DNA of 10,386 bases from RFPI01 sp964398195 (GCA_964398195.1 CAYNLW010000037.1:1-10386); one strand, 5' to 3'. Positions 1 to 6,645 are shown, counted from the first letter of the stretch. Translations and numbers: made by a program. Notes: generated by a model not told the origin, from the sequence alone.

Positions 1-107
1 GGCGCCACTTCAACTTGAGTAACACGATTACCTTTTCCAGCCCGCAACTCACGCGTAGACTGAATCAAATCTTGATGAAATTGGTGTAGTTCAAAAGGTT
101 TACTCAT
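1..107 (-). CDS. N-terminus of a possible HTH-type antitoxin/regulator (partial)
   Basis: Only the first 35 codons lie in the window and the rest runs off the left edge. The ATG at 107-105 is preceded by GAGG nine bases upstream, a reasonable ribosome binding site. The peptide starts MSKPFELHQF and contains LRAGKGNRVTQVEV around residues 21-34. A short helix followed by an 'RAGK-x-x-RVT-x-V' linker resembles the region before the helix-turn-helix of XRE-type antitoxins found beside RelE/HigB-like toxins. That resemblance is from memory of the family; the DNA-binding domain itself is not visible. If right, a toxin gene would be expected next to it outside the window. It could instead be any small regulator. 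Confidence 0.45.
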   Translation of the reverse strand, partial: MSKPFELHQFHQDLIQSTRELRAGKGNRVTQVEVA

Positions 108-628
108 TTCTAAAATCCTCTAAAAAATTCTTAAAGATTAAAAAACTTATCTTTTATCCTTAAATATTTGCAGTATATATTCTATAATATAAATTTAACT
201 TTTATGATTTATTACTTATCTCGTTGTTCAAAAAAATAGAAAACAATCATTACAAAAAAATTATAAGGTTTAGGTGGCTTTTGTCTTGATTTTCAACAAG
301 TAGGTATTTAAACCAAATGGGTAATTGAAATTAATCCAAGATGTTCGTAAGTGAAATTATCAATAAAGCATTGATGCTTAAAAAGCCTTGAAGAAAGGTA
401 TGCAAGAAAAAGAAATAGAATTCGTAAAAAAGACTATTAAGGTTTGCCAAAAAGGGAGTATTGAATGTATTAAGAAAATACCTATGTGGGGGGTTATTGA
501 ATATCTATCAACTAGAGCAGATCAAATAAAACCGTTTCGAGCAAGGGTCTTAAATTATTTCCGTTAATCATATTGCGCATTTGAGATTTTTGATTGACCT
601 TTGCTTCTTAAATTAGAAGGGTTACAAA
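108..628. other. AT-rich intergenic region without a confident gene
   Basis: About 520 bp separate the left-edge gene from the nucleotidyltransferase gene. The stretch is very AT-rich, with many A and T runs at 120-270. A TATACT on the minus strand (172-177) could be the -10 of the leftward gene, but I see no matching -35. The only open frame of note is the 55-codon ORF at 400-567. No convincing sigma-70 promoter was found directly before position 629; TTGACC at 594-599 has no -10 at a proper distance. No tRNA, terminator or long repeat was recognised. Confidence 0.5.
400..567 (+). CDS. Possible small ORF, 55 residues, unrecognised
   Basis: An ATG at 400 opens a 55-codon frame ending in TAA at 565-567. 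The product is basic (starts MQEKEIEFVKK, ends RARVLNYFR), with two cysteines (about residues 16 and 23) and no evident membrane segment. AAGG lies only one base before the ATG, which is too close for a good ribosome binding site. A TTG at 388 is an in-frame alternative start, with a stop just upstream at 379. The ORF lies 61 bp before the nucleotidyltransferase gene on the same strand, so it may be a small first gene of that cassette, the remnant of a longer decayed gene, or chance. No family was recognised. Confidence 0.25.
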   Translation: MQEKEIEFVKKTIKVCQKGSIECIKKIPMWGVIEYLSTRADQIKPFRARVLNYFR

Positions 629-1597
629 ATGAAATTTACCGCTATCTTGAAATCACATAAAGGCATCTTAACCCGTCGCAAAAACTCTCTTAAATTACTG
701 AATTTAGTAAAAACTAAGTTGGAAAATGAGCCATTCTTTAAAGAACAATCATTAACTCTTTTTTGTGCAGGTTCCTTAGCTAGGCTTGAAACTGGGGATA
801 AATCAGACTTAGAACTTTTTGTTACAGCCAACAATGACAAGAGACTAAGCAGCAGATTATTCGAGGTCACTTTATTTGCTCATTTAATTCGAATAAATCA
901 GGAATTAAATTTTCCACCTTTTAGTAACGATGGTGAGTTTCTAAAGATACATTTACTGGATGATCTCACAAAAAGAACTGGATCCAGAACTGATGATATT
1001 GAAAATTTATTCACAGTTCGAATGTTATTGATGCTCGAAAGTTACCCACTAATAAATGAAGAACTATATAGGCAGCATCTCCAAAGTATTATCGAGAATT
1101 ATTTTAGGGATGGTAAGGGTAGATCGTCTTTTAGACCGCTCTTCCTTTTAAATGATATTCTTAGATATTGGAGAACCTTGTGTCTAAATTATGAAGAGAG
1201 GCGTCATGAACCAGAAAGGCCTTGGAGAAAGAAAAACATCAATCTAAAATTTAGTCGCATGATAACCGTATTTGGTACAGTGCTCCCACTTGTGGCTGTC
1301 CCAACAGCTAATGTGACAAAAGTAGTAGATTTTTGCAAGTTAACTCCTTTAGAGCGTTTTGCGGTGGGTCTTGATTTTCTTAACGATAATAAATTCCTGG
1401 AGGAATGGGAGGAAATATTAAATATTTATGAAGAATTTCTGACCTGGAAAGAAAAAGCAGACATGGAGGAATTTATGAAAATCCCTGAAAATAAGAAAGA
1501 GGTAACTGACAAAGCCAATAAATTTTCTAAGTATCTTTACAAATCTCTCTACCACCAAAAAATAAGTGAAGAATATCGTAGATATTTGGTGTTGTAG
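629..1597 (+). CDS. Nucleotidyltransferase-fold protein of a two-gene cassette
   Basis: The 322-residue product carries a polymerase-beta-type nucleotidyltransferase signature: Gly48-Ser49, ten residues, then Asp60-Leu-Glu62. This is the metal-binding G-S-x10-D-x-[DE] pattern that transfers a nucleotide to a protein, RNA or another nucleotide. The third acidic residue is not obvious; Glu103 or Asp111/Asp112 are candidates. Residues 120-190 contain R-T-D-D-I-E-N, R-M-L-L-M-L-E-S and L-R-Y-W-R-T-L-C-L-N-Y-E, suggesting a helical region after the catalytic domain. The C-terminus (from about 260) is charged and helical. At this length it is not a minimal MNT-type antitoxin. AAGGG seven bases before the ATG at 629 supports the start. 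The next gene begins immediately after its TAG stop. Base composition is AT-rich compared with the housekeeping genes to the right, suggesting transfer. Substrate is unknown; a CD-NTase-like, DUF294-like or tRNA/protein-modifying role are all open. Confidence 0.7.
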   Translation: MKFTAILKSHKGILTRRKNSLKLLNLVKTKLENEPFFKEQSLTLFCAGSLARLETGDKSDLELFVTANNDKRLSSRLFEVTLFAHLIRINQELNFPPFSNDGEFLKIHLLDDLTKRTGSRTDDIENLFTVRMLLMLESYPLINEELYRQHLQSIIENYFRDGKGRSSFRPLFLLNDILRYWRTLCLNYEERRHEPERPWRKKNINLKFSRMITVFGTVLPLVAVPTANVTKVVDFCKLTPLERFAVGLDFLNDNKFLEEWEEILNIYEEFLTWKEKADMEEFMKIPENKKEVTDKANKFSKYLYKSLYHQKISEEYRRYLVL

Positions 1598-2209
1598 ATG
1601 GCGAAAAATTTTTTATTTTTGGAGATACTTGATCCGGAGATTAATACTCTTCTGAATAAGATTACAGAAATTGTCTCTGGTGAAAGTCCTACAAAACCAG
1701 TACACCTCACTGTAAGGGGGCCATATCAAGGCAATGTGCCCCAAAAAACATTAGCATATTGCCGCGATAAAATTAAATACGATATTTTGCGAATCAAAAA
1801 TATTGGAAGATTCTCTAACCCTGATGAAGAGGTTGTTTACTTCCATGTGGATAGTCCTAATCTTCGAAATATTTGGTACAAGCCTGATTATAAAATGGGA
1901 GAATTTGGGTTTAATCCTCATCTTTCTGTATATAGAGGTAAAGACAAGAATTTGGCAGATGTTGTTGCTAACTTTCTTGAATGTGAAAATATTGAGCTTC
2001 TATGCAATTTATTTCGATTAGTTCCACAGGTTCCTAAACAATTAATATTACTTCCACAGGATATGAAAACATCTGATCATTTTCAACGATTAATAGAGTT
2101 AGGACACATAGAAGAAACTTTCTTGCCTCGGCTTAAAGATTTAGTAATCCAATATAATCTGAACAAAGCAAGTACAAACCAACTATTCTTAAATTTTAGG
2201 GGGTCCTAA
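1598..2209 (+). CDS. 2H phosphoesterase-like protein of the same cassette
   Basis: The 203-residue product has two His-x-[Thr/Ser]-x motifs, His36-Leu-Thr38-Val and His108-Leu-Ser110-Val, about 70 residues apart. This is the hallmark of the 2H phosphoesterase superfamily (2'-5' RNA ligase LigT/ThpR, cyclic phosphodiesterases). Members cleave 2',3'-cyclic or 2'-5' phosphodiester bonds, and some degrade cyclic oligonucleotides. Each motif is followed by a turn (RGPY, YRGK) typical of the fold. After about residue 130 there is an extra, mostly helical C-terminal segment of unknown role. The ATG at 1598 directly follows the TAG of the nucleotidyltransferase gene with no spacer and no strong ribosome binding site, so translation is probably coupled. 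Family assignment rests on the two motifs and their spacing; overall similarity could not be searched. The real substrate is unknown. Confidence 0.65.
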   Translation: MAKNFLFLEILDPEINTLLNKITEIVSGESPTKPVHLTVRGPYQGNVPQKTLAYCRDKIKYDILRIKNIGRFSNPDEEVVYFHVDSPNLRNIWYKPDYKMGEFGFNPHLSVYRGKDKNLADVVANFLECENIELLCNLFRLVPQVPKQLILLPQDMKTSDHFQRLIELGHIEETFLPRLKDLVIQYNLNKASTNQLFLNFRGS

Positions 2210-2215
2210 ATTTTG
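2191..2215 (+). terminator. Possible terminator overlapping the end of the 2H gene
   Basis: TTTAGG (2195-2200) and CCTAAA (2205-2210) form a 6-bp stem around a GGGT loop. The pairing extends by three A-T pairs after one mismatch, and TTTTG follows. The stem includes the stop codon of the 2H phosphoesterase gene. GC content of the stem is low, so termination may be weak. Confidence 0.4.
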
Positions 2216-2380
2216 TAAAACCACCCTTCAATTGAGATATTCATTACATCGCTGAGTTGAAATAACATGCGGCCATTTGTCTATCAGTGAATCAACTATT
2301 TTTCTATTGCTACAATAAATTTGAATGTACCTATAAAACTATCCACCCTGCATTATTCAATAGGGACAACCGCAATGCTT

Positions 2381-2389
2381 TGTTAAAAT
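2381..2389 (+). promoter_or_regulatory. Possible extended -10 promoter of the pseudouridine synthase gene
   Basis: TGTTAAAAT (2381-2389) fits the extended -10 pattern TG-n-TAAAAT. No good -35 is seen near 2361-2366. Transcription would begin near 2396, about 25 bases before the TTG start. The rest of the 212-bp gap from 2210 holds no gene that I can see. Confidence 0.35.
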
Positions 2390-2421
2390 AGTGGCAATTT
2401 CTATCATGTGTTTGGCCTATC

Positions 2422-3615
2422 TTGACTACCATCAAATTAAATAAATCCCCTTCCAACTCCCCTGCTACTGGTAAAACACCGGTGCGGCGGGCGCCTAGTC
2501 ATATGCGTGATAGGACTAAGGCGCCGGTGAAGGCGGGGGTGGCGGATGTGGCGCCTGCAAGGGTTGCTAAGGTGGATAAGCCTGTGCGGACGGAGGGTGA
2601 GCGTAGTGAGCGGTCGGAAAGTAGTCGTCAGCGTAATCATCGCTATGATGGTCGTTTGCGTGAGGAAGATGCTGGCGCAATTAGACGGCCGCGTGGTGAT
2701 GGTGAGGCGAGGTATAGTAGGGAAAACAGCGATCGTCCTTCTAGTCCGCGCCCTAGCCGTGATGAACCGCATTATCGTCAAGCGCCTCGGCGCGGCGGCA
2801 AGTTGCGTGATGGCTTTGATGCGCAGGCTAAGCCTAGGTCCGCTCCATCTGCAAACCGTTCCACACAGACTAGCCAGCCAGCGGAATTGCCGCGTTTATC
2901 TAAACGTATGTCTGAACTTGGCTTGTGCTCAAGACGTGAGGCTGATGAGTGGATTAGCAATGGCTGGGTTAAGGTGAATGGCAAAGTGGTCAACGAATTG
3001 GGAGTCAGAGTTGACCCGCAGGCGGATATTCAAGTGGATCGTGAGGCCAAACTGCATCAGTCGGAACAAGTGACCATTTTGTTGCATAAGCCTGTTGGCT
3101 ATGTGTCAGGGCAAGCTGAGGATGGTTATCAGCCTGCAGTGGTGCTGCTTCATCCGGATAATCAATGGCCGGAAGACCCTTTGATTAGCAAACGATTTAA
3201 GCGTGGCTTTTTAACTGGGCTTGCGCCAGCAGGTCGCTTGGATATTGATTCAACCGGTTTGTTAGTGTTTACTCAAGATGGCCGAGTGGCGCGTCAGTTG
3301 ATAGGCGAAGATTCTAAAATTGAAAAAGAATATTTAGTCCGTGTAGAGGGTGAGCTATCTGAGCAAGGGCTTAAAAAATTAAACCATGGCTTGCAGCTCG
3401 ATGGCGTAGCACTTAAGCCCGCTAAAGTCTCTTGGCAAAATGAAGATCAGTTGCGCTTTGTATTACGCGAGGGGCGCAAAAGACAAATTCGTCGTATGTG
3501 TGAGTTGGTCGGTTTGCGTGTGGTGGGGCTGAAAAGAGTGCGTATTGGTAGCGTTTCTCTGGGCAAATTACCGCCGGGGCAATGGCGCTATTTGCGGCCG
3601 AATGAACAGTTCTAG
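2422..3615 (+). CDS. rRNA pseudouridine synthase, RsuA/RluB/RluF family, with long N-terminal extension
   Basis: This enzyme converts a specific uridine in ribosomal RNA to pseudouridine. Residues 157-200 form an S4 RNA-binding domain (PRLSKRMSELGLCSRREAD). The catalytic domain follows from about 215, with LHKPVGYVSG at 221-230, the catalytic Asp274 inside GRLDIDSTGLL, and RKRQIRRMCE near 352-361. The RQIRRMCE motif and the ending GQWRYL favour an RluF-like subgroup (large-subunit rRNA) over RluB, but the exact target cannot be fixed. The first 155 residues or so are low-complexity, rich in Arg, Ser, Pro and Lys, and probably disordered; E. coli RluF carries its basic tail at the C-terminus instead. 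The start is uncertain: the TTG at 2422 lacks a ribosome binding site, no in-frame ATG lies upstream (stop at 2389), and the next ATG is codon 28. A 12-codon ORF from the ATG at 2406 overlaps the start in another frame. Confidence 0.88.
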   Translation: MTTIKLNKSPSNSPATGKTPVRRAPSHMRDRTKAPVKAGVADVAPARVAKVDKPVRTEGERSERSESSRQRNHRYDGRLREEDAGAIRRPRGDGEARYSRENSDRPSSPRPSRDEPHYRQAPRRGGKLRDGFDAQAKPRSAPSANRSTQTSQPAELPRLSKRMSELGLCSRREADEWISNGWVKVNGKVVNELGVRVDPQADIQVDREAKLHQSEQVTILLHKPVGYVSGQAEDGYQPAVVLLHPDNQWPEDPLISKRFKRGFLTGLAPAGRLDIDSTGLLVFTQDGRVARQLIGEDSKIEKEYLVRVEGELSEQGLKKLNHGLQLDGVALKPAKVSWQNEDQLRFVLREGRKRQIRRMCELVGLRVVGLKRVRIGSVSLGKLPPGQWRYLRPNEQF

Positions 3616-3647
3616 ATAGCGAACAATTCTAAAGCGGAGCTTTCAGC

Positions 3648-4457
3648 ATGGATTTACTATTAATCTTAAAAGCAATTTTGCTGGGTTTGGTGGAAGGGGC
3701 GACCGAGTTTCTGCCTATCAGCAGCACAGGCCATTTAATTATTGTCGGCGATTTGCTGCAATTTTTAGATAAGCCACGCCGCGATGTATTTGAGATTGTG
3801 ATTCAACTTGGCTCCATCTTATCGGTGGCTTGGTTATACCAACAACGTCTGGCCCATGTGTCGCGACAGCTGTTGGTGGACCGCCAAGCGCAACGTTTTG
3901 TATTGCATCTTTTCATCGCTTTTTTACCCTTGGCTTTGCTTGGCTTAGCATTTCACAAACAAATTAAATTGGTCTTGTTTAACCCCAGCGCTGTGGCCAT
4001 TGCCTTAATTGTCGGTGGCTTGCTGATTTTGCTGATCGAGTCGCTCAAACTAAAACCCAACACCCATAGCGTAGAACAGATGAGTGCTATGCAGGCACTT
4101 AAAATTGGCCTGTTTCAAGCCTTGGCTTTGATACCGGGTGTGTCGCGTGCTGGTGCGACCATCTTGGGTGGCATGGGAGTAGGACTGTCGCGTCAGGTGG
4201 CGACGGAATTTTCATTCTTTCTTGCACTACCGGTGATGTTGGTGGCCAGTAGCTACGATTTGATTAAACATCGCGAGCTGCTTTCTGTAGATGATTTAGG
4301 ATTATTCGCGATAGGCTTTGTCAGCGCTTTTTTCTCTGCCTTGCTGGCGATTAAGACGTTTATTCGTTATGTCGCCAAACATGACTTTAAAGTCTTTGCC
4401 TACTATCGTATTGCGCTGGGCCTGCTGGTATTAGCCTATTTCTTAGCTGGCGAATGA
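3648..4457 (+). CDS. uppP: Undecaprenyl-diphosphatase (BacA/UppP)
   Basis: An inner-membrane enzyme that removes a phosphate from undecaprenyl diphosphate. This regenerates the lipid carrier for peptidoglycan and other envelope polymers and can give bacitracin tolerance. The 269-residue length is normal for the family. Both signatures are present: the glutamate-rich motif EGATEFLPISSTGHL at residues 16-30 (Glu16, Glu20, Ser26, His29) and PGVSRAGAT at 163-171, with Arg167 as the phosphate-binding arginine. Several hydrophobic segments run through the protein, as expected for a polytopic membrane enzyme. GGAG eight bases before the ATG supports the start. It follows the pseudouridine synthase gene by 32 bp and its stop overlaps the start of mutY in ATGA, so the three genes are likely co-transcribed. 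Confidence 0.96.
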   Translation: MDLLLILKAILLGLVEGATEFLPISSTGHLIIVGDLLQFLDKPRRDVFEIVIQLGSILSVAWLYQQRLAHVSRQLLVDRQAQRFVLHLFIAFLPLALLGLAFHKQIKLVLFNPSAVAIALIVGGLLILLIESLKLKPNTHSVEQMSAMQALKIGLFQALALIPGVSRAGATILGGMGVGLSRQVATEFSFFLALPVMLVASSYDLIKHRELLSVDDLGLFAIGFVSAFFSALLAIKTFIRYVAKHDFKVFAYYRIALGLLVLAYFLAGE

Positions 4458-5506
4458 GTAAGCCGCAGCCTTTTTCTGAGCGCATTATCCAATGGCAATT
4501 GCAGCATGGCCGGCATCAATTGCCTTGGCAAAATAGTCATGATGCGTATGCTATTTGGGTGTCTGAAATTATGTTGCAACAAACCCAAGTGAGCGCGGTG
4601 ATAGGCTATTACCAACGCTTTATGCAACGCTTCCCCGATATCCAAAGCTTAGCCGCAGCCAGTCAAGATGAAGTGTTGCGTTATTGGAGTGGCTTAGGCT
4701 ATTACTCCCGCGCACGAAATCTGCATGATGCCGCACAGAAAATTGTCGATGAATATGCAGGCATTTTTCCGCAACAGCTAGCAGATATGATTAGTTTACC
4801 CGGCATAGGTCGCTCCACCGCCGGGGCAATCAGTGCCTTTGCGTTTCAGCAAAAACAGGCGATTTTAGATGGCAATGTAAAAAGAATTTTTGCCCGCTAT
4901 TTTCTCATCTCCGGTTGGCCGGGCAGCCCTGCGGTAGAAAAACATATGTGGCAATTAGCCGAGTCTTTATTACCTGAACAAAACATCATTGCCTATACGC
5001 AAGGCCTGATGGACCTAGGCGCTACGCTATGCACTCGCAGCAAACCACGCTGTGAGCAATGCCCGTTGAGCGCAGATTGTCAGGCTTTTGCACAAGACAA
5101 AGTGAGCCAATTTCCAGCTGGCAAAGTGAAAAAAATATTGCCGCAGAAGCACAGCGTGATGTTGATTATTTTGGACGGCGATCAGGTGTTATTAGAAAAG
5201 CGCCCTCCCAGCGGCATTTGGGGTGGCTTATGGAGCTTGCCAGAGATAAGCCCGCAAGAGATTGCCGATCATATGGTACTGACCCGCTTTGGACTGCACG
5301 CGCAGGCCACAGAACCGTTAGCTGAAGTAGCGCATAGTTTTACCCATTTCAAATTGCAGATTATTCCGCAACCTATGCAGTTGCTGTCTGCCGCTTCTCA
5401 TTTACACGCACCCAATCTAATCTGGTTGCCTATCAGCGAGGCAATCGGCGCGGCTATCCCCACCCCAGTCAGAAACATATTGCTAAATCTAATGCAGTCT
5501 GTTTAA
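4454..5506 (+). CDS. mutY: A/G-specific adenine DNA glycosylase MutY
   Basis: MutY removes adenine mispaired with 8-oxoguanine or guanine, preventing G:C to T:A transversions. The 350-residue product has the full architecture. The HhH-GPD domain has Glu38 in SEIMLQQTQV, the helix-hairpin-helix LPGIGRSTAGA at 115-125, and catalytic Asp139 in ILDGNVKR. The [4Fe-4S] cluster cysteines are Cys193, Cys200, Cys203 and Cys209 (C-x6-C-x2-C-x5-C). The C-terminal NUDIX-like 8-oxoG recognition domain follows from about residue 228, with GIWGGLWSLPE near 250-262. All key residues are present, so it should be active. The ATG overlaps the uppP stop by 4 bp, implying translational coupling. Confidence 0.97.
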   Translation: MSKPQPFSERIIQWQLQHGRHQLPWQNSHDAYAIWVSEIMLQQTQVSAVIGYYQRFMQRFPDIQSLAAASQDEVLRYWSGLGYYSRARNLHDAAQKIVDEYAGIFPQQLADMISLPGIGRSTAGAISAFAFQQKQAILDGNVKRIFARYFLISGWPGSPAVEKHMWQLAESLLPEQNIIAYTQGLMDLGATLCTRSKPRCEQCPLSADCQAFAQDKVSQFPAGKVKKILPQKHSVMLIILDGDQVLLEKRPPSGIWGGLWSLPEISPQEIADHMVLTRFGLHAQATEPLAEVAHSFTHFKLQIIPQPMQLLSAASHLHAPNLIWLPISEAIGAAIPTPVRNILLNLMQSV

Positions 5507-5565
5507 ACTTGCACTTTCAGTTTTTATTGCCACATTTATTTGCAAAATGACAAGTGATAAGCATC

Positions 5566-5805
5566 ATGGCTAGCCTCTATAAAAATCGCGCAGATCGCGT
5601 GCAAGACGTGATTTTGGCCTACGCCAAACCAGAAAACTCGGTGCGCTACTCATTGACCCACGGCGGCCGCTATCTGCCATTTGAGCAACATGAACTAGAA
5701 TCTATGCGTCAGCAAAGAGCTTGGGCGATGGCGCGTTTGGTGATAGACAAAGTGATGCGTTTGCCACCGCTAGATTTGAATCGCTTTCGTAGCAAACAAT
5801 TGTAA
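5566..5805 (+). CDS. Small protein of unknown function downstream of mutY
   Basis: The ATG at 5566 gives 79 residues; a GTG at 5554 would add four. Neither has a clear ribosome binding site, and I chose the ATG. The product (starts MASLYKNRADRV) is soluble-looking, with many Arg and a central HGGRYLPFEQHELESMRQQ segment. No signal peptide, membrane segment or metal-binding motif is seen and no family was recognised. It starts 59 bp after mutY on the same strand and is followed by a strong terminator, so it is probably the last gene of the uppP-mutY run. G+C-rich codons like those of mutY and the well-placed terminator argue that it is real. Confidence 0.6.
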   Translation: MASLYKNRADRVQDVILAYAKPENSVRYSLTHGGRYLPFEQHELESMRQQRAWAMARLVIDKVMRLPPLDLNRFRSKQL

Positions 5806-5838
5806 TCTGCCGCTCACTGGTGTGGCAAAAATTGATAT

Positions 5839-5870
5839 AAAAAAAAGCAGCCATGGTGAGCTGCTTTTTT
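5839..5870. terminator. Bidirectional rho-independent terminator
   Basis: GCAGC (5847-5851) and GCTGC (5860-5864) pair around an 8-base loop. An A tract (5839-5846) lies on the left and six T residues (5865-5870) on the right, which extend the stem and give a U tract in either direction. It sits between the end of the rightward mutY/small-gene run and the end of the leftward Fae-like gene, as expected for a shared terminator between convergent units. Confidence 0.85.
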
Positions 5871-5905
5871 ATTGACTAGCTGACTATATCAGCGGCTAGT
5901 GAGAA

Positions 5906-6448
5906 TTAAATTTCGCCCCAGCTTTCGTCCCACATACAGTGTTTAATGGTTCTGCGGTTCTTGATTAATTCATCAATACTAGGCTCATCATTCAATGCAC
6001 GCTTAATCGCTAACTTGGTCGCTTCGTAATTGTTCTTATACATATCGGCTTTATCCAAATTGGCTTCTTTAACGCAACCTGGATCTATCCATACCAAACT
6101 GATAATGCACAAATCATTTACCTGATCTTTAGGGATAATGCCCTCAATCACGCAATCTAAAATCGCATCAGCAGTAGCCGCCTGCACCACGCCACCGAAT
6201 AACTCAATATTGGCGCTATCTTTCAAAGTTACTTTAGGCACCATCATACAAGCAGGACGCACTAATTGATTGATATCACGCACCGCAAACATCGCCGTAT
6301 GGCCTTTACTTTGCGCCATCATATTGGCAAATGCAGCGCCCACTGGACCATCGACTGCACCGATAAGAATTTCTGGCATCGCCGCTGTCACGTCTTTACC
6401 TGGGCTAAATACGGTGGCTTCACCTGCTTTAAAAATAATCTTGGACAT
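5906..6448 (-). CDS. Formaldehyde-activating enzyme (Fae) family paralogue lacking the catalytic His
   Basis: Fae condenses formaldehyde with tetrahydromethanopterin to methylene-H4MPT in the cytoplasm of methylotrophs. This 180-residue protein clearly belongs to the family: GEA at 9-11, AFANM at 39-43, GHTAMFAV at 49-56, KVTLKD at 72-77, LFGG at 83-86, EGIIP at 102-106, and NNYEATKLAIKRA at 139-151. However, the segment that reads EVAHIDLIIG in genuine Fae (the histidine called His17 in the Methylorubrum extorquens work) reads TAAMPEILIG here, with Met24 at the histidine position. There is also a short insertion at about 122-137 and an unusual WDESWGEI end. It is therefore probably a Fae2/Fae3-like paralogue, perhaps a binding or sensing protein rather than the main enzyme; this is inference. 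The ATG at 6448 has AGGA nine bases upstream. A predicted promoter and a 24-bp palindrome lie upstream, and a strong terminator follows. Confidence 0.9.
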   Translation of the reverse strand: MSKIIFKAGEATVFSPGKDVTAAMPEILIGAVDGPVGAAFANMMAQSKGHTAMFAVRDINQLVRPACMMVPKVTLKDSANIELFGGVVQAATADAILDCVIEGIIPKDQVNDLCIISLVWIDPGCVKEANLDKADMYKNNYEATKLAIKRALNDEPSIDELIKNRRTIKHCMWDESWGEI

Positions 6449-6513
6449 AATTTAAATTCCTAAAAATAAACGGATTAAAAAGCAAAAAACTGCACAAAAA
6501 TTTCGCGTTGCGT

Positions 6514-6542
6514 ATTCTACCCAAGCATAGATACATCAGCAA
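6514..6542 (-). promoter_or_regulatory. Possible sigma-70 promoter of the Fae-like gene
   Basis: On the minus strand, TTGCTG (6542-6537) and TAGAAT (6519-6514) are separated by 17 bases. The -10 matches five of six consensus bases, while the -35 is weak. Transcription would start near 6507, leaving a leader of about 58 bases. A weak -35 next to an upstream palindrome suits an activator-dependent promoter, but that is inference. Confidence 0.35.
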
Positions 6543-6552
6543 ATGAACAGCG

Positions 6553-6589
6553 TATGCAAGATTTAAGTCAGCTGACTTAAATCAGCATA
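6553..6589. repeat. 24-bp perfect palindrome, likely operator
   Basis: GATTTAAGTCAG (6560-6571) is followed directly by its exact reverse complement (6572-6583), a perfect 24-bp palindrome with no spacer. Further out, TATGC (6553-6557) and GCATA (6585-6589) also pair, offset by one base. It lies between the divergent Fae-like and doxX-like genes, centred about 65 bp upstream of the predicted Fae-like transcription start and about 110 bp upstream of the predicted doxX start. That position suits a dimeric activator of the Fae-like gene. No T tract adjoins it, so it is unlikely to be a terminator. Confidence 0.7.
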
Positions 6590-6645
6590 AAGAGATCGCT
6601 ACACTTGCTATGCAGACTGAGTAATCATGCAGGGCTTGCGCAAGT

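Noticed and set aside
2437..2781. 114-codon leftward open frame inside the pseudouridine synthase gene
   Set aside because: It mirrors the low-complexity N-terminal extension, is made of repeated Thr/Arg/Ile/His runs, and has no ribosome binding site or family resemblance.
2546..2977. 143-codon rightward open frame overlapping the pseudouridine synthase gene
   Set aside because: It is a frame shadow of the same low-complexity stretch. The product looks random, while the other frame leads into a clear S4 domain.
3603..3631. Imperfect direct repeat GAACAGTTCTA and GAACAATTCTA between the pseudouridine synthase and uppP genes
   Set aside because: Two short copies, one of them inside the coding end, with no link to a known element.
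5875..5900. Second hairpin (ACTAGC with GCTAGT, plus TGA with TCA) near the end of the Fae-like gene
   Set aside because: The stem is short with a 3-base bulge and no T tract; the neighbouring 5839-5870 terminator explains the region better.
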